A stretch of 64,000 nt of DNA from Asaia bogorensis (lineage in GTDB: Bacteria; Pseudomonadota; Alphaproteobacteria; Reyranellales; Reyranellaceae), in the NCBI GenBank assembly GCA_945889625.1, contig CAMDCE010000017.1, positions 20,266-84,265 of the forward strand, given 5' to 3'. Under the pieces are notes generated by a model. That model searched no databases and was not told where the DNA came from. It saw only the letters and a program-made list of their open reading frames with translations. The translations under genes were made by a program, and so were the position numbers. Positions 15,321 to 24,758 of the stretch are shown here, piece by piece (position 1 is the first letter of the stretch; every line of letters starts with the position of its first letter).

Positions 15321-17141
15321 CTAGGCCGCTTCGCCATACATGCTCTCGATCATTGCCTTGTATTTGTCGTTCACGAACTTGCGCTTGAGCTTCAGCGTCG
15401 GCGTGACCTCGTCGTCCTCGGCCGTAAGCTGCTGCTCGATCATGCGGAATTTCTTGATCGTCTCGACCCGGGCAAAGTTCTGGTTGACCCGCTCGATCTC
15501 CGCCCAGATCAGGTCGCGCACCTCGGCGGTGCGGCACAGCGAGGCGAAGTCCGTGAACGGCACGTTGTGGTCTTGGGCGTGCTTGGCCACGTTGTCGTAG
15601 TCGATCATGATCAGGCAGCTCAGGAACTTGCGGCGGTCGCCGATCACCACGGCGTCGGAGATGTAGGGCGAGAACTTGAGCTGGTTCTCGATCTCCGACG
15701 GCGTGATGTTCTTGCCGCCGGCGGTGATGATGATGTCCTTCATGCGGTCGGTGATCTTGACGTAGCCTTCGTTGTCGACGAAGCCGACGTCGCCGGTATG
15801 GAGCCAGCCGTCGCGCAGGGTCTCGGCCGTCTTGTCCGGCTGGTTCAGGTATCCCATGAAGACATGCGGCCCCTTGAGCAGGATCTCGCCGTCGGCCGAG
15901 ATCTTGAGCTCGGTGCGCGGCGCCGCGACGCCGACGGTGCCGAGCTTGATACGGTCGGGCATGCCGGTCGCCGCGCCGCAATTCTCGGTCTGGCCGTAGA
16001 GCTCGCGCATGTCGATACCGAGCGCGCGGTACCATTTGATCAGGTCGGGGGCGATCGGCGCGGCGCCGGTGCCGGCGTACTTCACGCGATGCATGCCGAT
16101 GGCGCGCTTGATGTTGTCGAGCACGAGAAAGTCGGCGATGCGGTAGAGCAGCATCAGCCCGGCCGACGGCGTCTGGCCCTGCAGCTTCTGCTCGGAGACT
16201 TTCAGGCCGATGCCGAGCGCCCAGCCGTAGGCCGTGCGGCCGATCCAGGTCGCCTCCTTCATGCGGATCGCGATGCTCGAGTAGAAGCGCTCCCAGATCC
16301 GCGGCACGGCGAAGAAGCTGGTCGGTGCCACTTCGCGGACGTTTTCCGGCACGGTCTCGATGCTTTCGGCGAAGTTGGCGACGGCACCGGAGCGCAGCGG
16401 CAGGAATGACGTGAAGGTGCGTTCGGCGATGTGACAGAGCGGCAGGAATGCCAGCTGCTCGTCGTTCTGCGCCATGGGGATGAACGCGTCGGCGTTGGAA
16501 ATCTGGAAGATCACGTTGCGATGGGAAAGCATCGCCCCCTTGGCGGGGCCGGTGGTGCCGGACGTGTAGACCAGGAGACCAAGCTCCTCGGGCCGAGATG
16601 CCGCGACGAGTTCGTCCCAGTGGCCGGGATGCTGGGCGTCGTAAGCGCGCCCCAGCTCAAGCAGGTTGTCGAACGGCATGATCTGGGGGTCGTTGAAGTC
16701 CGTCAGTCCTTCCATGTCGAAGATGAAGACCTTGGCGACCGACGGGCAGCGCTCGCGCACTTCGAGGAACTTGTCGAGCTGCTCGTCATTCTCGACGAAC
16801 AGGAAGCGCGAGCGGCTGTCGTTCAGGATGTAGTCGACCTGCTTGGCCGAATCGGTGGCGTAGATGCCGTTGGAGACGCCACCGGCGCCCATCGTGCCCA
16901 TGTCGGCGTAGAGCCACTTGGGAACCGTCTCGGCCAGGATCGACACGACGTCTCCGCGCTTGAGCCCAAGGGACACCAGGCCCATGCCGGCCCGCTTGGC
17001 GCGCTCGCCGTAGTCGCGCCACGAGGTGGCGTGCCAGATGCCGAGGTGCTTCTCGCGAAAGGCCGTGCGGCCGTCGCGCGCCTTGACCTGATGCCAGAAC
17101 AGCTTGGAAATCGTGTCGCAACCCTCGATCTCGATCTTCAT
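15321..17141 (-). CDS. Long-chain fatty acid--CoA ligase (AMP-binding)
   Basis: Adenylate-forming acyl-CoA synthetase, 606 aa. The A3 motif YTSGTTGPAKG is at 192-202, YGQTENCG is the A5 motif, GWLHTGDVG is A7, and ITAGGKNITPSEIEN is followed by a C-terminal Lys-bearing TLKLKRK. The length and motif set match the FadD15/long-chain group. The ATG at 17141 has an ideal AAGGAGG Shine-Dalgarno; further upstream the same frame is open only by chance. The gene sits inside the liv operon between livF and livK, an arrangement frequent in alpha- and betaproteobacteria, suggesting CoA activation of the acid that the ABC system imports. Confidence 0.92.
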   Translation of the reverse strand: MKIEIEGCDTISKLFWHQVKARDGRTAFREKHLGIWHATSWRDYGERAKRAGMGLVSLGLKRGDVVSILAETVPKWLYADMGTMGAGGVSNGIYATDSAKQVDYILNDSRSRFLFVENDEQLDKFLEVRERCPSVAKVFIFDMEGLTDFNDPQIMPFDNLLELGRAYDAQHPGHWDELVAASRPEELGLLVYTSGTTGPAKGAMLSHRNVIFQISNADAFIPMAQNDEQLAFLPLCHIAERTFTSFLPLRSGAVANFAESIETVPENVREVAPTSFFAVPRIWERFYSSIAIRMKEATWIGRTAYGWALGIGLKVSEQKLQGQTPSAGLMLLYRIADFLVLDNIKRAIGMHRVKYAGTGAAPIAPDLIKWYRALGIDMRELYGQTENCGAATGMPDRIKLGTVGVAAPRTELKISADGEILLKGPHVFMGYLNQPDKTAETLRDGWLHTGDVGFVDNEGYVKITDRMKDIIITAGGKNITPSEIENQLKFSPYISDAVVIGDRRKFLSCLIMIDYDNVAKHAQDHNVPFTDFASLCRTAEVRDLIWAEIERVNQNFARVETIKKFRMIEQQLTAEDDEVTPTLKLKRKFVNDKYKAMIESMYGEAA

Positions 17142-17167
17142 GCCCAACGACCTCCTTCCATGGCGCC

Positions 17168-17941
<774 letters not shown>

Positions 17942-17948
17942 GGTGCGG

Positions 17949-18707
17949 TCAGCCTCCGAGATAGGCGCGGATGACTTCGGGATGGGCCTGGACCTCGGGG
18001 ACCGTACCCATCGCGAGCGGCCGGCCATAGTTCAGCGCCAGCACCCGGTCGCTGACCGCCGAGACCAGTTTCATGTCGTGCTCGACCATCAGCACGGTGA
18101 TGCCGAGCAGGTTCTTGATGTCCTGGATCCAGAAGGCCATGTCGTCGGTCTCTTCGACATTAAGGCCGGACGACGGTTCGTCGAGCAGCAACAGCTTGGG
18201 ATCGGTGCAGAGCGCGCGAGCCAGCTCCGTCACCTTGCGCACGCCGTAGGGCAGGTTGACGATGAAGCTGTCGCGATACTGCTGCAGGTCGAGGAAATCG
18301 ATGACCTTCTCCACGGCCTCGCGGTGCTCAACCTCGAGGCGGCGCACCGAGGGCAAGAACATGAGTTCAGAGAAGAAGCTCGACTTCTTGTGGGCATGGC
18401 GCGCGAGCAGCAGGTTCTGCAGCAGGGTGGCGTGCTCGAACAGCTCGATGTTCTGAAAGGTGCGGGCAATGCCCAGCGCCGCAATGCGATGCGAAGGCAC
18501 CTTGGTGATGTCGTTGTCCTCGAAGATCAGCCGGCCGTCGGTCGGATCGTAGAAGCGGCTGACCAGGTTGAAGATCGTCGTCTTGCCGGCGCCGTTGGGG
18601 CCGATCACGGTGAAGACCTCGCCCTTGGCGACCTTGAAACTCACACCGTCGACGGCGCGGATGCCGCCGAAGTTGATCGAGATATTGTCGGCTTCGAAGA
18701 AGGTCAC
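17949..18707 (-). CDS. livG: Branched-chain amino acid ABC transporter ATP-binding protein LivG
   Basis: ABC ATPase of the LivG type, 252 aa. Walker A GPNGAGKT is at 36-43; the LPYGVRKVTELARAL segment replaces the usual LSGGQ signature, as in LivG proteins; Walker B is LLLLDEPSSGLN. The start is GTG at 18707, overlapping the livM stop by 4 bases (GTGA). C-terminal EVQAHPEVIRAYLGG is the standard LivG ending. Confidence 0.93.
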   Translation of the reverse strand: MTFFEADNISINFGGIRAVDGVSFKVAKGEVFTVIGPNGAGKTTIFNLVSRFYDPTDGRLIFEDNDITKVPSHRIAALGIARTFQNIELFEHATLLQNLLLARHAHKKSSFFSELMFLPSVRRLEVEHREAVEKVIDFLDLQQYRDSFIVNLPYGVRKVTELARALCTDPKLLLLDEPSSGLNVEETDDMAFWIQDIKNLLGITVLMVEHDMKLVSAVSDRVLALNYGRPLAMGTVPEVQAHPEVIRAYLGG

Positions 18708-19846
18708 CGCAGCCGCTCAGTCTTCATGTAGGTGCGCTGCCGCTTGAAGGTCGCCCGCTTGTACATCGGGAAGGTCGAAAAGAAGATCCTGAGCTTCACC
18801 CAGCGGCCGTACATGCCGAGCGGCTCGAGCAGGATCACGAGGACCAGGATCAGGCCGAAGATGCCGGCCTCGACGCCCGGCTTCTTGAGGAAGTTGCCGA
18901 TTGCATCGCCCAGCCAGGCGAGCGGCGTTATGCCGGACGCCGTCGCGACGTCATGGAAACTGGCCGGAATCGAATCGCGCAGGATGGCGATCACCGGCGG
19001 CAGCAGCGCCACGAAGATCGCACCGAACACCGCGCCGTGCAGCGAGCCCAGGCCGCCGACGATGACCAGCAGCAGCAGCTGGATGGACAGCAGGATGGTG
19101 AAGATGTCGGGCGCGAGAAAGGCGATCTTGTGGGCAAACAGCACGCCCGCCAGCCCCATCAGTCCCGCCGAATAGGCGAAGGCCATGGATTTGTAGATCG
19201 CGAGGTTCACGCCCATCGACTGGGCGGCGATCTCGCTGTCGCGGATGGCGATCCAGGCGCGGCCGGTCGGCGCGCGCAGCAGATTGCGCGTCAGCCACAG
19301 CGAGACCACCAGGAAGAACAGGCAGAGATAGTAGAAGGCGCGGTCGTCGGCGAACGAGACGCCGAAGATATTCGCCTTCTCGACGGCCATTCCCGAGAGG
19401 CCGTGCGTCACCGATTCCCAGCGGCTGAAGACCTCCTGGATGATCACCGAAAATGCCAATGTGGCGATGGCGAGATAGATGCCGGACATGCGCAGCGCCG
19501 GCAGCCCGACCACCAGGCCGCAGGCCGTGGTCAGGGAGATCGCCAGCGCGGCGGAGACCACCCAGGGCAGGCCTTGCTGGAGGAAATAGGCGTGCGCATA
19601 GGCGCCGATGCCGAGAAATGCTGCATGGCCCAGCGACACCAGCCCGGTGTAGCCGACCAGCACCATGAGCGAGACGCCGGTGATGGCGTAGATGAAGACC
19701 CAGGTGGTCTCGCCGACATAGTAGACGGGCAGCACCGCCGGCAGCACCAGCACCGCCGCGGCAAGCAGCAGGTACCACGACGCGTCGATGCGATCGCGAA
19801 ACAGCCGTGTGTCCTGCTCGTAGGATGTCTTGAACACGAAACGCAT
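18704..19846 (-). CDS. livM: Branched-chain amino acid ABC transporter permease LivM
   Basis: Inner-membrane permease, 380 aa, about 9-10 hydrophobic segments. The family signature GYTGLVSLGHAAFLGIGAYA lies near residue 65-84, and the EAA-like coupling segment around RDSEIAAQSMGVN near 210. It starts 10 bases after livH. The C-terminal 40 residues (after LEPLGMYGRW) are long and basic compared with the E. coli protein. With LivH it forms the translocation pore. Confidence 0.92.
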   Translation of the reverse strand: MRFVFKTSYEQDTRLFRDRIDASWYLLLAAAVLVLPAVLPVYYVGETTWVFIYAITGVSLMVLVGYTGLVSLGHAAFLGIGAYAHAYFLQQGLPWVVSAALAISLTTACGLVVGLPALRMSGIYLAIATLAFSVIIQEVFSRWESVTHGLSGMAVEKANIFGVSFADDRAFYYLCLFFLVVSLWLTRNLLRAPTGRAWIAIRDSEIAAQSMGVNLAIYKSMAFAYSAGLMGLAGVLFAHKIAFLAPDIFTILLSIQLLLLVIVGGLGSLHGAVFGAIFVALLPPVIAILRDSIPASFHDVATASGITPLAWLGDAIGNFLKKPGVEAGIFGLILVLVILLEPLGMYGRWVKLRIFFSTFPMYKRATFKRQRTYMKTERLR

Positions 19847-19855
19847 ACTGTGTCC

Positions 19856-20755
19856 CTACACCTTCTTCCGCCCGGGCGTTCCGAACAGGCCCTGCGGCCG
19901 TACCGCCAGCATGATCAGCAGCACGATGTAGGGTGCGGTGTCCTTGAAGCCGTCGGGCAGGGTGGCGCCGGCGTAAAGCTCGATCAGGCCGATCACGATG
20001 CCGCCGACCAGCGCGCCGGGAATCGAGCCGAAGCCGCCCAGCACCGCGGCGGCGAAGGCCTTCAGCGCGACCGCCAGCCCCATGTTGATGTCGATCAGGG
20101 TCACCGGCGCCAGCAGCACGCCCGCCGCCGTCGCCACGCCGGCCGAGATCGCCCAGATCATCGAGAAGATCGCCTTGACCGGGATGCCCATGTAGTAGGC
20201 GGCGAGCTGGTTCTGCGAGGTCGCCTGCATGGCGACGCCGACACGCGTGTGATTGAAGAAGCCGTAGAGCACGGTGCACAGGATCAGCGTGCCGACGATG
20301 ATCGAAATATACTGGTGGCTGAGCGTGACGCCGAAGACCTTGCTGACGCCGCCGAACGGCGTCGGCAGGGTGTAGATCTCCGAACCCCAGGTGACGCTGG
20401 CGAAGGTGCGGAAGATGGCGCCGAGGCCGATCGTCAGCATGACCACGGCGAACTGCGGCTGGCCGATCACCCGGCGCAGCAGGAAGCGGTCGAGCAGCGC
20501 GCCGAATGCGGCAATCGTCAGTATGGCGATGAGGAAGGCCAGCCAGTAGTCGAAGCCCCACCACACGACCGCCATGTAGCAGACGAACGCGCCCAACATG
20601 AGCAGGTCGCCCTGGGCAAAGTTGACCAGCTCGGTCGCCTTGTAGATCAGCACGAAACCGAGCGCGACCAAGCCGTAGATGCAGCCGACTGCGAGCCCGT
20701 TCAACGTCAGTTGAAGAAATATGTCCAGCTTCCAACCCCTGCCGGGCAGTCTCAC
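19856..20755 (-). CDS. livH: Branched-chain amino acid ABC transporter permease LivH
   Basis: Inner-membrane permease, first gene of the liv operon. Hallmarks are LDIFLQLTLNGLAVG, ELVNFAQGDLLMLGAF, and a C-terminal VRPQGLFGTPGRKKV. The start is uncertain. The longest frame begins at TTG 20776, but that codon lies within the predicted -10 box. GTG at 20755 (weak GAGG upstream) is used here; CTG at 20728, exactly at the LDIFLQ position where homologues begin, is equally possible. Gene order livH-livM-livG-livF-ligase-livK is complete. Confidence 0.88.
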   Translation of the reverse strand: MRLPGRGWKLDIFLQLTLNGLAVGCIYGLVALGFVLIYKATELVNFAQGDLLMLGAFVCYMAVVWWGFDYWLAFLIAILTIAAFGALLDRFLLRRVIGQPQFAVVMLTIGLGAIFRTFASVTWGSEIYTLPTPFGGVSKVFGVTLSHQYISIIVGTLILCTVLYGFFNHTRVGVAMQATSQNQLAAYYMGIPVKAIFSMIWAISAGVATAAGVLLAPVTLIDINMGLAVALKAFAAAVLGGFGSIPGALVGGIVIGLIELYAGATLPDGFKDTAPYIVLLIMLAVRPQGLFGTPGRKKV

Positions 20756-20774
20756 GCCGCCTCGTATGGTTGCC

Positions 20775-20802
20775 AATATGGAGTGGTTGTACCGCCTGTC
20801 AA
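20775..20802 (-). promoter_or_regulatory. Putative promoter of the liv operon
   Basis: On the minus strand TTGACA (20802-20797) is followed after 16 bp by CATATT (20780-20775). Transcription would begin near 20768, just ahead of the GTG and CTG livH start candidates. It is divergent from the acyl-CoA dehydrogenase gene 56 bp away. Confidence 0.5.
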
Positions 20803-20858
20803 CGCGCTATCCCGCGACGCGGAAAAGTGTGCGAACGTGGCGGTGAGGAGAAATTCAC

Positions 20859-22040
20859 ATGGTCGCCGTCGATCCTTCGAAATCCATCCTTCCCGACGCG
20901 CGTGCAGCGAGCCCGTTCTACAGCGAGGAGCACGAGGCCTTTCGACAGACGGTACGCCGCTTCGTCGATCGCGAGATCGCGCCCCATGTCGACCAGTGGG
21001 ACGAGGCCGAGGAATTTCCCCGCGAACTGTACAAAAAAGCAGCAGCGGTCGGTCTGCTGCAGCTCGGTTTTCCGGAAGAGTATGGCGGCGTGCCGACCGA
21101 CCCGTTCTTCGGCATCATCAAGTCCGAGGAGTTGGCGCGTCACGGCAGCGGTGGGATCAACGCCAGCCTCAACAGCCACACCATTGGCTCGCCGCCGATT
21201 GCGGCGCTCGGTCCGGAATGGATGAAGCGCAAGGTCCTGCCGGAGGTCCTGGCGGGCGACAAGATCAGCGCGCTTGCCATCACCGAGCCGTCCGGCGGTT
21301 CCGACGTCGCCAACCTCAAGACCACGGCACGGCGCGAGGGCGATCACTATATCGTCAACGGCTCCAAGATGTTCATCACTTCGGGCGTACGCGCCGACTA
21401 CTTCACCGTCGCGGTGCGCACCGGAGGGCCGGGCGCCTCCGGCGTGTCGCTGCTGCTGATCGAGCGCGAACGCGAGGGCTTTGCGCGGACCAAGCTCAAG
21501 AAGATGGGCTGGTGGGCATCGGATACCGCGCAGCTCTTCTTCGACAATGTGAAGGTGCCGGTCGAGAATCTGATCGGCCAGGAGAACAAGGGCTTCATCG
21601 GCATCATGCTCAATTTCAACCAGGAACGGTTGGGCATGTCGGCCGGCGCCTACGGCTACGCCAAGCTCTGCCTCGACGAGGCGATCGCCTATGCCCGCGA
21701 GCGCCACACCTTCGGCAAGCCCTTGATCGCCAACCAGGTGGTGCGTCACCGGCTGGTCGACATGGCGATGCGCATAAACTCGTTGAAGTCGACGCTCGAG
21801 CTCTTGGCCTGGCGGATTGGCCAAGGCGAGAAGCCGGTGGCCGAGATCTGCATGTTGAAGAACCTCGCCACCTCGACGATGGAATTCTGCGCCAACGAGG
21901 CGATGCAGATCTTCGGCGGCGCCGGCTACCTGCGGGGCTCGAAGGTCGAGCGCATCTATCGCGAGACCAAGGTGATGTCGATCGGCGGCGGTTCGGTCGA
22001 GATCATGAAGGATCTCGCGGCGCGGCAGATGGGGCTGTAG
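20859..22040 (+). CDS. Acyl-CoA dehydrogenase
   Basis: FAD-dependent acyl-CoA dehydrogenase, 393 aa, full length. ALAITEPSGGSDVANLKTTA is the first family signature, and QIFGGAGYLRGSKVERIYRE the second, with Glu369 as the probable catalytic base. ARERHTFGKPLIANQ is also typical. A GAGGAG Shine-Dalgarno precedes the ATG. It starts a plus-strand run with two thioesterase-like genes. Chain-length or branched-acyl specificity cannot be read from the sequence. Confidence 0.93.
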   Translation: MVAVDPSKSILPDARAASPFYSEEHEAFRQTVRRFVDREIAPHVDQWDEAEEFPRELYKKAAAVGLLQLGFPEEYGGVPTDPFFGIIKSEELARHGSGGINASLNSHTIGSPPIAALGPEWMKRKVLPEVLAGDKISALAITEPSGGSDVANLKTTARREGDHYIVNGSKMFITSGVRADYFTVAVRTGGPGASGVSLLLIEREREGFARTKLKKMGWWASDTAQLFFDNVKVPVENLIGQENKGFIGIMLNFNQERLGMSAGAYGYAKLCLDEAIAYARERHTFGKPLIANQVVRHRLVDMAMRINSLKSTLELLAWRIGQGEKPVAEICMLKNLATSTMEFCANEAMQIFGGAGYLRGSKVERIYRETKVMSIGGGSVEIMKDLAARQMGL

Positions 22041-22048
22041 AACAAGCC

Positions 22049-22537
22049 ATGGCCATGCCACTCACCACGCCGGAGGAACGCGTCGCGCTCTTCCAGCAGC
22101 TGTTCTCCGACACCATCCCGCACAACAAGGCGTTGGGCTTGAAGGTGCTTGCGGTCGCACGCGGGCTTGCGTCCATGCAACTCGATTGGCGCCCCGAGTT
22201 GGTCGGCAATCCGGAAGCCGGCGTGCTGGCCGGCGGACCGCTGACAGCGATGCTCGATAGCTGCTGCGGCATGGCGGTGGCGACCATGCTCAAGGACCCC
22301 AAGCCCTTCGCCACGCTCGACCTCCGCATCGACTATGCCAAACCGGCCGTGCCCGGCCAGCCGGTGATCGCCGAGGCCGAGTGCTATCGCATCACGCGCT
22401 CCGTCGCCTTCACGCGGGCCATCGCCCACCAGGGCGATCCCAAGGATCCCGTGGCCGCCGCCGCCGGCACCTTCATGCTGGGCACCAAGGGCCAGGTCAC
22501 ACCCGGGCAGTCGATTGGCCAGAGGGCGGCGCGATGA
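22049..22537 (+). CDS. Hotdog-fold thioesterase (PaaI-like)
   Basis: A 162-aa single-hotdog protein. NPEAGVLAGGPLTAMLDSCCGMA has the helix with a polar catalytic position (Asp within MLDSCCG), followed by TLDLRIDYAKPA, the conserved strand of PaaI-type acyl-CoA thioesterases. It starts 8 bases after the dehydrogenase and overlaps the next hotdog gene by 4 bases (ATGA). The two adjacent hotdog proteins may be alternate thioesterases or a heteromeric pair. Confidence 0.82.
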   Translation: MAMPLTTPEERVALFQQLFSDTIPHNKALGLKVLAVARGLASMQLDWRPELVGNPEAGVLAGGPLTAMLDSCCGMAVATMLKDPKPFATLDLRIDYAKPAVPGQPVIAEAECYRITRSVAFTRAIAHQGDPKDPVAAAAGTFMLGTKGQVTPGQSIGQRAAR

Positions 22538-22995
22538 GCGTTCCTCTGCTCAAGCGATTGGCCGAGGCGCGCAAGCATCGTGATGTCTCCCGACTTGCCG
22601 AGGCGATCCCCTACGCCAAATGGATGCGCATCGCGCCCGAGCAAAGCACCGGCGAGCTGCTGACACGCATGCGCTACCACGAGGATCTGATCGGCAACAC
22701 CTTCCTGCCGGCGATCCATGGCGGCACCCTGGGCGCCATGCTGGAGATGACGGCGATTTTCCACCTGTTATGGGAGACCGAGACGGAGACGGTGCCCAAG
22801 ATCGTCAATATCACCGTCGACTACCTGCGCTCGGCGCGGCCGATCGACGTGATCGCCGCGGCCAAGGTGACCAAGCAGGGCCGCCGCATGGTCAATGTCT
22901 TCGCCGAAGCCTGGCAGGACGACCGTTCCAGGCCGGTGGCCACCGCGTCAGCGCATTTCCTGGTGAAATCGGTCGACGAGCCGTCCGCGCTCTGA
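22534..22995 (+). CDS. Hotdog-fold thioesterase (PaaI-like)
   Basis: A 153-aa hotdog protein coupled to the preceding gene by an ATGA overlap. FLPAIHGGTLGAMLEMTAIF supplies the HGG and the Glu in the catalytic helix (MLEM), and VNITVDYLRSARP is the conserved beta strand. It is distinct from its neighbour (HGGT...Glu versus GGP...Asp), so the pair is not a simple recent duplication. Likely hydrolyses a small acyl-CoA made in the acyl-CoA dehydrogenase pathway. Confidence 0.82.
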   Translation: MSVPLLKRLAEARKHRDVSRLAEAIPYAKWMRIAPEQSTGELLTRMRYHEDLIGNTFLPAIHGGTLGAMLEMTAIFHLLWETETETVPKIVNITVDYLRSARPIDVIAAAKVTKQGRRMVNVFAEAWQDDRSRPVATASAHFLVKSVDEPSAL

Positions 22996-23076
22996 GGAGC
23001 GCGCCATATGTGCATGGGTGAATTGCGCGTCTTCGTAAGTGGACTTTCCCACTTCTTGCGATAAACAACGCCCGAC

Positions 23077-23814
23077 ATGGAATACGACTCCCTCAAGACC
23101 GCGCGCGACGACACGGTCCGCGACGGCGCGTCGTTCGAAGCCTATCGCGTTCCGGGCGATCTCATCGACTCGCATCATGCCAACATTGTGGCCTATGCCA
23201 GGCATGTGGCCGGCGAGGGCAGCGACCGCGACAAGGCGCTCAGGCTCTACTACGCCGTGCGCGACGATCTACGCTACGACCCCTACAACACGCCGATGAA
23301 GCGCGAGGCCTATCGCGCCAGCACGACCTTGGCGACGGGCCATGGCTATTGCGTCAACAAGGCCGGTGTGATGGCCGCGGTCTGCCGCGCTGTCGGGATT
23401 GCGGCCCGCGTCGGCTACGCCGACGTGCGCAACCACATGACGACCCGACGCCTGTCCGAGCTGATGGGCAGCGACATGTTCTACTACCACGGCTACACCG
23501 AGGTTTGGCTCGACGATCGCTGGATCAAGGCGACGCCGGCCTTCAATCGCCAGCTGACCGAGCGCTTTGGTCTCAAGCCGCTCGAATGGGATGCCGTGGC
23601 CGATTCGATCTATCATCCCTTCGACCTGGGCGGCCGGCGCCACATGGAATATCTCGCCTATCGCGGCGTCTTCGCCGATATTCCGTTCGACGAGATTCGC
23701 GGCGCGTTCCGCCACTACTATCCGCGCATGACACGTCAACAAGAGGAGATGCCGCTGGGCGGCGACTTCGGCGCCGAAGGGGCCGTAGAAGCATCCGGCA
23801 AGCGGGCATCCTGA
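23077..23814 (+). CDS. Transglutaminase-like superfamily protein
   Basis: A 245-aa cytoplasmic protein with a transglutaminase core: Cys92 in GHGYCVNKAGVMAAVCRA and His138 in YYHGYTEVWLDDRW. The third triad position, usually Asp a dozen residues after the His, reads KATPAFN here, so the classical triad looks incomplete. Such proteins often act as cysteine peptidases or amidases rather than cross-linkers. It lies 81 bp after the hotdog pair and 20 bp before the SDR gene, whose GAGGGAG Shine-Dalgarno is in the gap. Specific role unknown. Confidence 0.78.
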   Translation: MEYDSLKTARDDTVRDGASFEAYRVPGDLIDSHHANIVAYARHVAGEGSDRDKALRLYYAVRDDLRYDPYNTPMKREAYRASTTLATGHGYCVNKAGVMAAVCRAVGIAARVGYADVRNHMTTRRLSELMGSDMFYYHGYTEVWLDDRWIKATPAFNRQLTERFGLKPLEWDAVADSIYHPFDLGGRRHMEYLAYRGVFADIPFDEIRGAFRHYYPRMTRQQEEMPLGGDFGAEGAVEASGKRAS

Positions 23815-23834
23815 ACCGAGAGAGGGAGAGAGAC

Positions 23835-24758
23835 ATGGCGAACATGCTGAAGGACAAGGTCGTGCTGGTGACCGGCGCGGGCGGCGGCATCGGCCGCGAA
23901 ATGGCGCTGCTGGCGGCCAAGGAAGGCGCCAAGGTCGTGGTCAACGATCTCGGCGGTGCGGTCGACGGCGAGGGTTCCGGCAGTGCGACGCCCGCCCAGA
24001 AGGTCTGCGACGAAATCGCCAAGGCGGGCGGCAAGGCGGTTCCCAATGCCGACAGCGTCACCGACCCGGCCGGCGCCGAGCGCATGGTCAAGACCGCGGT
24101 CGAGAATTTCGGGCGGATTGACGGCATCATCAACAACGCCGGCATCCTGCGCGACCGCATCTTTCACCGCATGAGCCACGTCGACTGGAAGATGGTGATC
24201 GACGTGCATCTCAACGGCGCCTTCAACGTCAGCCGCGCTGCCGCCAATTATTTCAAGGAGCAGAAGTCGGGCGCCTTCGTGCACTTCACCTCGACCTCGG
24301 GTCTGGTCGGCAATTTCGGCCAGGCCAACTATTCCGCTGCCAAGATGGGCATCGTCGGCCTGTCGCGCTCGATCGCGCTCGACATGGCGGCGTTCAACGT
24401 GCGCTCCAACTGCATCTCGCCCTTCGCCTGGACGCGCATGATCGGCACCATTCCCGCCGACACCGACGCGCAGAAGGCGCGGCTGGAACGCTCCAAGAAG
24501 ATGACGCCGGCCAAGATCGCGCCCATGGCGGTATTTCTGCTGAGCGATGCCGCCAGCGCCGCCGGCGTCACTTCGCAGATCTTCGGCGTGCGCATGAACG
24601 AGATCATGCTGTTCAACGCCAACCGGCCGATACGCTCGGTGCACAACTCCGAGGGCTGGACGCTCGAGACCATCGCCGATCAGGCGATACCGTCGATGAA
24701 GAACTACTTCACCGACATGAAGCGTTCGCCCGAATACTTCACCTGGGATCCCGTCTGA
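23835..24758 (+). CDS. SDR of the multifunctional-enzyme type 2 (3-hydroxyacyl-CoA dehydrogenase-like)
   Basis: A 307-aa SDR resembling the (3R)-hydroxyacyl-CoA dehydrogenase part of peroxisomal MFE-2. It has VTGAGGGIGREMALLAA, VVVNDLGG with the MFE-type insert GSGSATPAQKVCDEI, NNAGILRDRIFHRM, and catalytic Ser/Tyr/Lys in TSTSG and ANYSAAKMG. The extended C-terminus after SQIFGVRMNEIMLF is longer than in ordinary SDRs and typical of this group. Its TGA overlaps the next ATG by one base. Likely beta-oxidation or a related acyl-CoA step. Confidence 0.87.
   Translation: MANMLKDKVVLVTGAGGGIGREMALLAAKEGAKVVVNDLGGAVDGEGSGSATPAQKVCDEIAKAGGKAVPNADSVTDPAGAERMVKTAVENFGRIDGIINNAGILRDRIFHRMSHVDWKMVIDVHLNGAFNVSRAAANYFKEQKSGAFVHFTSTSGLVGNFGQANYSAAKMGIVGLSRSIALDMAAFNVRSNCISPFAWTRMIGTIPADTDAQKARLERSKKMTPAKIAPMAVFLLSDAASAAGVTSQIFGVRMNEIMLFNANRPIRSVHNSEGWTLETIADQAIPSMKNYFTDMKRSPEYFTWDPV

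Noticed and set aside
18953..22537. A 1194-codon plus-strand frame covering the liv permeases and the dehydrogenase
   Set aside because: The high G+C content keeps antisense frames open. The translation is Gln/Asp/Arg-rich with no domain until the hotdog protein at 22049, and the opposite-strand liv genes are unmistakable.
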